From Chitinophaga pinensis (GTDB taxonomy: Bacteria; Bacteroidota; Bacteroidia; UKL13-3): a stretch of DNA of 64,000 nucleotides. The stretch lies in the NCBI GenBank assembly GCA_945870425.1, contig CAMBSD010000010.1, positions 1 to 64,000 of the forward strand, read 5' to 3'. The number at the start of each line of letters is the position of its first letter. Position 1 is the first letter of the stretch. The notes under the pieces were generated by a model. It saw nothing but the letters and a program-made list of their open reading frames with translations, made no database searches and had not been told where the DNA came from. A program made the translations under genes and the position numbers. This document shows positions 43,152 to 52,100 of this stretch, piece after piece.

Positions 43152-46100
43152 ATGAAAGTATATACATATAAAACTCAATTTTTTAAAAGTTTATTATTCT
43201 TACTTGCTATTGCAACATCAGGCGCTAACCTATACGCAAAAGAGAATGTAAGAAACAGAGAAGAGAAAAGAACACCCTCTAATCAAATGGCAATCGGACA
43301 GATTTTACAGAAAGGTTCAGGATGTACGGTGGGTTCTCAGCAGAAAGAATTGTCAATTAATAATGTTCGCACTCGTATTTTGAATGGGGGAGACATGTGG
43401 TGGGATTTACAAAGCGCGAAATATGAAATACCAAAAGTACCTGCAGGACAAGTTTCAAAGAACTCATTGTTTGCTGGAGCTTTATGGATTGGTGGTGTAA
43501 GTAGTGGAAACTTAAGATTAGCTGCCCAAACTTACCGTCAAGGTGGTAGTGATTATTTTCCTGGGCCGCTTATCGCTGGTTCTGCAACTATTTCATCATC
43601 TCGTTGTAAAGATTTCGATAAAATTTGGAAGATACAGTTACAAGAGATTGTTAATTTTCAGAATGATGCACAAGCAGCTGTAGATGCAAATAATGATTTT
43701 TTAACTTGGCCAGGTAATGGAAAAGTATCAGACGGAGAGGCTGCATTTCTCGCACCTTATTACAATGCCCCAAGCGATGAAGCAAAAGGTATCATAAATG
43801 ACCCCAATTTATATGAGCCTGAAAAAGGAGATTTTCCTTCACTAGACCAAAACAGAAAAGACAATATTCCTGATGAAATGATTTATATTCTTTATAATGA
43901 TAAAGGAAATGTTCATACTGAAACAGGAGGGCTTCCAATTGGATTGGAATTACATACACAATGTTTTGCTTTTGCTACAAACAATGAATTGAACAATACT
44001 ACATTATATAGAACTACTATCTATAACAGAGGAAATGAAACAATTGACTCATGTGTTTTTGGTCAATGGGTTGATCCTGATTTAGGTAACTATACAGATG
44101 ATTATGTTGAGTGTGATTTAGCTGTTGATCCTGTAAACAATGTTCCAAGAAATTTGGGTATTTGTTATAATGGTGATGATAATGATGAAGGTGTATTTGG
44201 TTATGGATTGAATCCCCCTAGTATTGGTGTTCGTTTTTTCGAAGGTCCTAAGAAAGCCGATGGAACCTTATTGGGTATGACTAAATTTATTTATTATAAC
44301 AATGACTTTTCTGTAATAGGTAATCCCAATAGACCATCAGATTATTGGGGTTATTTGAATGGAAGATGGAAAGATAACAAAGTAATTACTTACGGTGGAA
44401 ATGGTAGAGACGGGGCTGATACATCTAGCTTTATGTTCCCTGGTAAAACCGATCCAGCTGGAAGGGTTAATTGGACGGAAAGAACTGCCAACAACGCTCC
44501 TGGTGATAGACGTTTTCTTCAAACTTCAGGTCCATTCAGTATGTTGCCTGGAGCCGTAAATAAAGTAACTGTTGGTGTTGTTTGGGCTAGAGCAACCACT
44601 GGAGGTGCCACAGGGTCATTCAATTTACTGAAAACAGCTAGTGATAGAGCTTATCAATTGTTTAAAGCTGATTTTGTTAATCCCAAATCACCGATTGCGC
44701 CTGATGTAACAATTACTGAATTAAATAGAGAGTTAATTTTAACCCTTAATAACTATAAGACAACAGAATCTTTTGTAGACACCATCAAAGGGCCTTGCAA
44801 TGAAAAAACTAAAATTAAATTTCAAGGATATAAAATTTATCAATTGAAAAACAATAATTCAGGAGCTGATTTATCAGATCCAACCCAAGCAAAATTGGTA
44901 GCTCAGTGTGATATTCAAGATGAATATACCAGATTGACCAATGTTGTAAGAGATATAGAGTTGGGTCAATCATATAAAGTTGTTCAAGTAGATGGAGAAA
45001 ATAAAGGTATTAGACATACTTTTAGTTTAACCCAAGATGCATTCTCTACCCTTTCAGATAGAAGATTTGTTAATTTTAACGAATACCATTTCTTGTTGGT
45101 TGCTTATGCTAATCCTGTAAACTGTCCAATTGTTGAAGAACAATACATTTCAGGAAGTACAAATATTTCAACAGGTACTTCATTAGTGCATACGGGTACA
45201 CCTCATGATCCAACCCCAAGAGCAGAAGGTTCTGTTATTAACTCAAGTTTAAATACCGGCCCTGAAATTACTAGGATTGAAGGTATTGGAAATGGCGGTA
45301 ATACAATAAGACTTTCAAGAAAAACAATCGAAGAATGTTTAACTTCACCAAATTATGCTGCTATAGCACCTACCTACGAAAAAGGATTTAGCCCTGTTAC
45401 TATTAGAGTATTTGATCCATTCAAAGTTCCATTAGCTGATTTTGAATTGAAATTGGTTGATAGTTCTTCTTATGGCAATAAAGCAGATTCTATTTCAGCT
45501 CCAAGCACAAGATGGTTTTTAACTAGACTTGGTCCTAATTCTAAAACTATTTCATCTGAAGTTGCTATTTCTGTTAATAATGAGCAAATAATAGAAGAGT
45601 GGGGATTAGCACTTAATGTCACCTCTACAATCAGGCCGGGAAATCAAACATCTCAGTTTGACTTGACAAATGGTTTTATTTCGGGAGAATTGACTTATGA
45701 AAATACTTCAAACAGATGGTTGACGGGTGTGGCGGATGAAGATGCTAACTATCTATCTAGTATGGGATATCCTGAGTCTGTGACCATTCCTTTTAATTGG
45801 ATTAGGTCGGGGGCAAGTGGAAAATCTAATAACTATAATGATCCTTTAAGAAATGACTTTTCGATTGGTGGTGAGGCAATGGATGCTGGTAAAAACTTTG
45901 GTAAAATATTAGGAGGCACTTGGGCTCCTTACGGATTGGCTGCAAAAGAGGTAAGTACGAATACCCCTACTTTAGGACCTGGATGTAAAATCACAACAGG
46001 GGGTGGAAGTACTGATAATACATTGAATGATTTACAAAGCGTAGACATTGTGTTTACAAACGATAGAAGCAAGTGGAGCAGATGTGCGGTAGTTGAAACA

Positions 46101-47078
46101 GGAGAGTTAGCTGCATTTAATGTTGGAAATGCCGACAAATTTGACCTTAGAGCTTCTCCATCTGTAGATAAATTTGGTAAGCCTGACGGCACTGGAAATG
46201 GTATGGGTTGGTTCCCTGGCTACGCAATTAATGTTGAAACAGGTGAACGTTTGAACATTATGTTTGGAGAAGATTCTTCTATTCCATCAGAAAATGGAAA
46301 TGACATGATTTGGAACCCTACCAAAAATCTTCTTTCAAAAAATTTCTTAAGCCCGGTATTTGGCGGAAAACATTATGTCTATATTATGGGTAACAAGAAG
46401 TTTAAATCGGGAACTAAAGAGGTTGGTACTAAATATGACTTATGTGCCTCATATGCTTCTATATTAAGTGATGCAAGTATCTCTAATAAGTCATTAAGAA
46501 AAAGATTGGTATTTTCTCAAGCTATGTGGGTTACTATGCCTATGGTTAAAAACGATAGAAATGTAAGTTTAGCTTCAATTGAAGGAGGTATTGTGCCGAA
46601 TGAAGTTACTGTTCGATTAAGGGTTAAACGTCCTTATGCAAAATACATCAATTCGCTAACCACCACACCTTTGGCTAATGACAGCGCTCCATTGTATAGA
46701 TTCTCAACAGCTAGTGTTTTTCCTGATAAAGCAAATTCAGACGCTGCCAAAAAAGCTTTGGACATGATTACCGTTTCTCCTAATCCTTATTATGCTTATG
46801 CAGGTTACGAGAATCCAAATAACCAATTGGATACCAGAGTTAAGATCATTAATTTACCAAATAAATGTACGGTATCAATCTTTACCATGAACGGTTTCTT
46901 GGTACGAAGATTTAAAAAGGATGATGACAAAACCCATTTAGATTGGGATTTGAAAAATGAAGCCTTAGTTCCTATTGTGAGTGGTATATATTTGGTTCAT
47001 ATTGATGCTCCAAATATGGGTGAGAGGGTTATTAAATGGTTTGGAATTATGCGTCCTGTAGATTTTGATACATTCTAG
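43152..47078 (+). CDS. Large secreted protein with FlgD/T9SS-like C-terminal domain
   Basis: A 1308-residue protein with a signal peptide (SLLFLLAIATSGANLYA). The N-terminal region has ARILNGGDMWWDLQSAKYEIPK-like segments (residues about 70-95) seen in large Bacteroidota cell-surface proteins. No enzyme motif is visible. The C-terminus (about 1210-1300) is an Ig-like FlgD/T9SS-type domain: VSPNPYYAYAGYE, CTVSIFTMNGFLVRRF, GIYLVHIDAP, followed by WFGIMRPVDFDTF. Cysteines are scattered. It sits between the TonB receptor and the PorV-like gene with gaps of 11-13 bases, so it is probably the surface partner of both. Confidence 0.8.
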   Translation: MKVYTYKTQFFKSLLFLLAIATSGANLYAKENVRNREEKRTPSNQMAIGQILQKGSGCTVGSQQKELSINNVRTRILNGGDMWWDLQSAKYEIPKVPAGQVSKNSLFAGALWIGGVSSGNLRLAAQTYRQGGSDYFPGPLIAGSATISSSRCKDFDKIWKIQLQEIVNFQNDAQAAVDANNDFLTWPGNGKVSDGEAAFLAPYYNAPSDEAKGIINDPNLYEPEKGDFPSLDQNRKDNIPDEMIYILYNDKGNVHTETGGLPIGLELHTQCFAFATNNELNNTTLYRTTIYNRGNETIDSCVFGQWVDPDLGNYTDDYVECDLAVDPVNNVPRNLGICYNGDDNDEGVFGYGLNPPSIGVRFFEGPKKADGTLLGMTKFIYYNNDFSVIGNPNRPSDYWGYLNGRWKDNKVITYGGNGRDGADTSSFMFPGKTDPAGRVNWTERTANNAPGDRRFLQTSGPFSMLPGAVNKVTVGVVWARATTGGATGSFNLLKTASDRAYQLFKADFVNPKSPIAPDVTITELNRELILTLNNYKTTESFVDTIKGPCNEKTKIKFQGYKIYQLKNNNSGADLSDPTQAKLVAQCDIQDEYTRLTNVVRDIELGQSYKVVQVDGENKGIRHTFSLTQDAFSTLSDRRFVNFNEYHFLLVAYANPVNCPIVEEQYISGSTNISTGTSLVHTGTPHDPTPRAEGSVINSSLNTGPEITRIEGIGNGGNTIRLSRKTIEECLTSPNYAAIAPTYEKGFSPVTIRVFDPFKVPLADFELKLVDSSSYGNKADSISAPSTRWFLTRLGPNSKTISSEVAISVNNEQIIEEWGLALNVTSTIRPGNQTSQFDLTNGFISGELTYENTSNRWLTGVADEDANYLSSMGYPESVTIPFNWIRSGASGKSNNYNDPLRNDFSIGGEAMDAGKNFGKILGGTWAPYGLAAKEVSTNTPTLGPGCKITTGGGSTDNTLNDLQSVDIVFTNDRSKWSRCAVVETGELAAFNVGNADKFDLRASPSVDKFGKPDGTGNGMGWFPGYAINVETGERLNIMFGEDSSIPSENGNDMIWNPTKNLLSKNFLSPVFGGKHYVYIMGNKKFKSGTKEVGTKYDLCASYASILSDASISNKSLRKRLVFSQAMWVTMPMVKNDRNVSLASIEGGIVPNEVTVRLRVKRPYAKYINSLTTTPLANDSAPLYRFSTASVFPDKANSDAAKKALDMITVSPNPYYAYAGYENPNNQLDTRVKIINLPNKCTVSIFTMNGFLVRRFKKDDDKTHLDWDLKNEALVPIVSGIYLVHIDAPNMGERVIKWFGIMRPVDFDTF

Positions 47079-47091
47079 TACTTTAAAACAA

Positions 47092-48195
47092 ATGAAAATT
47101 ACAATGAAAAGATCTTTAAAAATAGTATTAATAATTTGTGCAATGGCACTTCAGAATGTGCAAGCAGGAAATCCTGATAGGGCAGGAGGGGCAGGTGCTA
47201 CACAGTTATTATTTAACCCTTATGCAAGGTCATTTGGCTATGGAGGTGTAAATACGGCATCAGTAAAAGGCCTAGAGTCATTTTACCTGAATATTGCCGG
47301 TTTAGCAAATGCTGATAAAACAGAGGTAACCTTCTCTCGTCAAAATTATTTGATGGGTGCGGGTGTAAATATTAATAACCTTGGTATTGCACAAAAAATA
47401 GGTGAAAATGGTGGTGTTATTGGTTTAGGAGTTATGTCATTTGATTTTGGCAATATTCCAACTGCTTCATATGAAAACCCTGATTTAACATTACCTTTTT
47501 ATAATCTTCAGGTACTTAATTTTGGTTTCTCATATGCAAAGAAGTTCTCGAATAGTATATCTGGTGGTATTCTATTGAGAATAGTTTCTGAAGGAGTATC
47601 TAATGCAAGTTCTAGTGGTGTTTGCTTTGATGGAGGTGTTCAGTACCAAACTTCATTAAATAGAACTAAGAAAATCAAAAAAGAGGATTTTAGATTTGGT
47701 ATCTCTGTTAGAAATCTAGGAGCTAATATGTCTTATTACGGTAATGGTTTGTCGTTTCGTTCAATTAACCAATCAACTGGTGCTGATAGAAGGGCTTTAA
47801 TGGCCGCAGAATCATTTAATATGCCAGCTTTGGTGCACATTGGTGCCTCTTATGATATGCGTTTAGATGCTAACCCTGATACCTATAATCATAAATTGAC
47901 CGCGTCTGCTAATTTTAATTATAATGCCTTTCAATCTGATGTTTTGGGTTTAGGTGCAGAATATTCGTACAAAGATGCTTTTATGGTTAGAGCTGCTTAT
48001 AACCATATTGATGGTAATTTTAGTTCTACTGATAATAGACAACCGGTTTATGGAATCTATACAGGATGCACTCTTCAAATGCCAGTTACTAAGACAGGAA
48101 CTATCTTGGCATTCGACTATGGTTATGCCCCAACTAGATTCTTTAGTGGTATTCAAACCATTGGAGTTAGATTATCTTTAGGAAATAGTAAATAA
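47092..48195 (+). CDS. PorV/PorQ-family outer-membrane protein
   Basis: A protein of about 367 residues with a signal peptide (KIVLIICAMALQNVQA) followed by GAGATQLLFNPYARSFGYGG and SFYLNIAGLANADKTEV, the PorV/PorQ-family start, and a predicted 14-strand-type barrel ending in GVRLSLGN. PorV is the T9SS shuttle that delivers cargo to the attachment complex; PorQ is a paralogue. Which paralogue this is cannot be read by eye. A frame open from 47065 uses a TTG inside the previous gene; ATG at 47092 or 47104 is preferred. Confidence 0.82.
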   Translation: MKITMKRSLKIVLIICAMALQNVQAGNPDRAGGAGATQLLFNPYARSFGYGGVNTASVKGLESFYLNIAGLANADKTEVTFSRQNYLMGAGVNINNLGIAQKIGENGGVIGLGVMSFDFGNIPTASYENPDLTLPFYNLQVLNFGFSYAKKFSNSISGGILLRIVSEGVSNASSSGVCFDGGVQYQTSLNRTKKIKKEDFRFGISVRNLGANMSYYGNGLSFRSINQSTGADRRALMAAESFNMPALVHIGASYDMRLDANPDTYNHKLTASANFNYNAFQSDVLGLGAEYSYKDAFMVRAAYNHIDGNFSSTDNRQPVYGIYTGCTLQMPVTKTGTILAFDYGYAPTRFFSGIQTIGVRLSLGNSK

Positions 48196-48214
48196 AGAGT
48201 TATATTTGTTCACA

Positions 48215-48256
48215 CAAAAGAGAAACGTTCGGCTTCGGTCCGGACGTTTCTTTTGT
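48215..48256 (+). terminator. Terminator of the receptor/T9SS/PorV operon
   Basis: GAAACGTTCGG pairs with CCGGACGTTTC (one wobble) around a GC-rich loop, followed by TTTTGTTTT. It lies 20 bases after the PorV-like stop. Confidence 0.85.
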
Positions 48257-48290
48257 TTTAATATTAAACCAAAAACAAGATAAAGAGAGT

Positions 48291-48767
48291 ATGAGCGATA
48301 TTAATTATGTATCAAAAGAGGGATTTGAAAGAATGCAGAAAGAACTTTATGAATATAAATTTGTAAAGCGCCCTTTCATATCGAAACAAATCGCAGACGC
48401 ACGTGATAAAGGTGATTTGAGTGAAAATGCAGAATACCACGCTGCTAAAGAAGATCAAGGTTTGCTTGAAACTAAAATTGCCCAATTAGAAGATATTATA
48501 ACAAAGACAAGAATCATTGATGAATCTAAACTTGATATTAGCAAAGTAATGATGCTTACTAAGGTTACAGTTCTCAATCATAATGTAAAAAAAGAATTCA
48601 CCTATATGATTGTATCCGACTCAGAAGCTGATATGAAATTAGGTAAGATCTCAACAAAATCTCCAATTGGTGCAGGTTTAATTGGCAAGAAATTGGGTGA
48701 TATTGTTGAAATAAATGCCCCTGCGGGTGTCATAAAATTAGAAGTTATAAATATTAGTCTTACTTAA
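48291..48767 (+). CDS. greA: Transcription elongation factor GreA
   Basis: A 158-residue cleavage factor that rescues backtracked RNA polymerase through its secondary channel. The N-terminal coiled coil has the acidic tip DKGDLSENAEYHAAKEDQ. The C-terminal FKBP-like domain has YMIVSDSEADMKLGKIS and SPIGAGLIGKKLGD. Length is normal. The HIT gene starts one base after the stop, so the two are co-transcribed. Confidence 0.96.
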   Translation: MSDINYVSKEGFERMQKELYEYKFVKRPFISKQIADARDKGDLSENAEYHAAKEDQGLLETKIAQLEDIITKTRIIDESKLDISKVMMLTKVTVLNHNVKKEFTYMIVSDSEADMKLGKISTKSPIGAGLIGKKLGDIVEINAPAGVIKLEVINISLT

Positions 48768-48768
48768 T

Positions 48769-49167
48769 ATGTCGAGTATTTTCACTAAAATTATTAATGG
48801 TGAAATTCCATGTTATAAAATAGCTGAAAGCAAAGATTACTTTGCTTTTTTAGATATAAGACCTTTAACCAGGGGGCATACCTTAGTTGTACCTAAAGTT
48901 GAAGTGGATTATATTTTTGATTTGGAAAATGAACTTTATGCAGGGTTGTATTTGTTTTCTAAAATTGTTGCTGAGGCAATTCAAAAATCTGTTGATTGTA
49001 AGAGGGTTGGTACAGCTGTAATTGGCTTAGAAGTGCCTCATGCACATATTCATTTGATTCCATTTAATACGATGAATGAAATGAATTTTAGTAATCCCAA
49101 ATTAGAGTTATCTAAAGAAGAAATGCAGGCTATTGCCAATCATATTAAAAGCAATCTACCTGCCTAG
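48769..49167 (+). CDS. HIT-family protein (histidine triad nucleotide hydrolase/transferase)
   Basis: A 132-residue protein with the catalytic triad HAHIHLIP near residue 90 (VPHAHIHLIPF), the N-terminal FTKIINGEIPCYKI segment and FLDIRPLTRGHTLVVPK. Family members hydrolyse adenosine phosphoramidates or dinucleoside polyphosphates; the physiological substrate is unknown. It is coupled to greA, a common pairing in this phylum. Confidence 0.93.
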   Translation: MSSIFTKIINGEIPCYKIAESKDYFAFLDIRPLTRGHTLVVPKVEVDYIFDLENELYAGLYLFSKIVAEAIQKSVDCKRVGTAVIGLEVPHAHIHLIPFNTMNEMNFSNPKLELSKEEMQAIANHIKSNLPA

Positions 49168-49179
49168 TTTTTCGTCTTT

Positions 49180-52100
49180 CTATGGAGTTGACTTAATAAT
49201 TCCCAAGCTACTATTGATGTCAATCAAAGGATAGTCATTAAAGTCTGTGGATGCATCACCATTTAAATCGGTTGCTACATATCCTAAATCTCCATTTGAG
49301 CTAGAAATATCTAATGTTGGATAATCATTGAAATCTATGGAACCATCTTGGTTTATATCTCCACTGAAAATAGCGTATATACCATTCCCCATATCCACCA
49401 AGTTACTGCTATAAGCTTGTCCTATTCCACTACTAAAATTGTAGTTGGTTATGGCTGAAATGAATACTGGATTTGCACTCCAAGTTTCAATAGCATTCCT
49501 ATGTAATACTGAGATATAATAGGAGTTGCCAATACTTGCCCCTGGCAATATGATGTTTGATAGGCCATTTATATCTAATGTTGATTTTTGAGAGTATTGC
49601 GTGGAAAATGGTGCAGTGGATGAATGTAATTCAATCGTAACTGTATCTGCAATGCTTAATGATGAGGTGGCATCTGCATTTCTTGGTGCGCTTGTCATTT
49701 GATTATTACCAGTGTATAAACCTTGAATGAATGCCGTAATATTTAGGTTAACAACATTCGAAGTTATTACTGAGTCAATAGTTGAATTTACTGAGGCGCC
49801 ACTGGTATTGATGGATTTCAGTCGGTAGTAGTATTTAGTATTAGGATTTAAACCTGAAACCATGCTATTATTACCTATAACTGACAAGGCATTGTATCCA
49901 GTTATAAAACTTGTAAAGCTTCGATTTGATGATACATCTATGGTGTATGATGCTGCACCTAGAGCAGGTGTCCAATTTGCCTTGAAACTGTTAGTGCTTA
50001 TTGTATTTGCAAACAATGCAGTTGGTGGATTGCTGATTGTAGTTATGCTTGATTTAGTTGAATTTCCTGAACTGCAGTTACCTATAGATTTTACCCTACA
50101 ATAATATACTGTTCCAGCAGCCAATCCTGTAATAACTTTGGAATTAGTAGCTACGCTTAAAGCATTATAGCCAGAAACAAAGCTGCCAAAATTTGAGTCT
50201 ATAGATACATCAATTGTATAGGATGTTGCTCCAACTACACTTGACCAATTTGAGGTAAATGAGTTGACATTTGCTGAAGCACTTGTTAGGTTTGTAGGAG
50301 CATTTAGTATGGGGTTAACAGTCACTAATACGGTATCCCTATTTTGAATTCCTGAAAGGTTATGGGTGGCAGTTACAAAATAGGTGGTTGAAGAACCAGG
50401 AGTGGCACTTGGGTTACTAATGTTGGATGCACTTAAACCTGTTATTGGACTCCATGTGTATGACAAACCATTAACAGATGCACTACCAATACTTGTTGAT
50501 GCTCCAGTACAAATACTCTTGTCGATGCCTGCATTGGCTGCTACAGTTGCTGTAACATTTATGTTATCAAGATATAATTTATTGCCATAGCCATTTATAT
50601 TTTGAAAAGCAATAATCACGCTTGATTGTCCTATATATGGAGTTAAATTAATTGAATCCTTTCTCCATTGTGCAGCATTTGGAATAAAGCTAACTGAAGC
50701 ACTTCCAGCGGTAGATAAGGTAGTTCCACCTTTGGCATATATTCTTGTGAAAGTGGCACCACAATCTGTAGAAAGTAAAACGGCTAAGGTGTCAGAATAT
50801 CCCGAATATACTTGGTAGGCTACATCAAAAGTTACCCTAGCAGAATTATAATTAGATAAGTCAAACCTGCTAGTTTGAATCTCATCTTTTTGACCCACAA
50901 TATTCCAACTATAATTATCAAACATCATCGAGTTGGTGGAAGTTGCAAAACCTCCTGCTGTTGATGCCTTAACCCAAGCATTTCCTACGGTTCCATTATC
51001 TATATTTTTCCATCCAATGGGTGGATCAGTGGTTCCTTCAAACCCTTCTGAAATGGGCAGATTACCACCACTTGTATTGATGTAATTGCTTTTATTGGCT
51101 GTACTGTTGTTTGTGCCATCTGATACCGTTAAGGAAACATTATAAACACCTGAAGGGAAGGTGACAGTCGGGTTTGATAAAGTTGAACTTGATGGTGTGC
51201 CCCCCGTGAAGGTCCAATTTCTGCTTGCTACATTTCCAGTAGATAAATCCGAAAAGGTAACAGTAGCTCCTGGGCATGGGTTTGTATTGTCAGCTATAAA
51301 ATTACAGGTAAGGGCTCTTAAATTATTAATAGGTGTTTCCCACATTCCTCTTCCATAACTTGTATATCGTAACAGTGTATTGGATGTACTGTCGTTAAAA
51401 ATTGAGATATCAATAGCATCGGTTCTTGAAGGTAAGTTAGTATTGAAAATGGTCCAGGTATTAGCTGTGGCTATTTTGTAATAAACAGTATTATTGCTTG
51501 CAATAAATACCAATTCATTGCTTGAATAATATTCGTCAGCTATAATTTTATCGTGGTTGACTGAAGGTAGGTTGAATGTGATATTGGTCCAAGTAGCTCC
51601 GTTATTTGTTGAGCGATATACCTTGGTATTGATTGTTATGTATATGGTATTAATATTTGATTTTATGGTAGTGATATTTGCTTCATTGTTACTTGTGTTG
51701 GGTAGTGTGTAGCTTGTAAAACTAGGCGTGGCTGCCAAAGCATTTGTACTCACATAAATCAACCCATCGCTTGTGATTACATACAATCTATTTGCATCTG
51801 CGAAGTGACAATGCATGGCCATAATTTTTTTACCAAAGTTTGCAATTTGTGACCAGCTAGGCGCTCCAGCTGTGAGGTTTGTTGTGCGATAAATTATGGT
51901 ATCACTTGCAAAAGCTAGGTTAGGATTGCTTCTATGAAAGGTAATATCTGTAATATCTTCAACGGTTGATGGAAGTCCATAAGTAGCTTCGCTGCCATTA
52001 ACTAATCTCCTTTTAGGTAAATTTCTAGCTCCCCAATCTGGATTGTAATAATATGCCATAGAGCTATTAGGCCTGTAATCAAAAACACAATGCGATTGCC

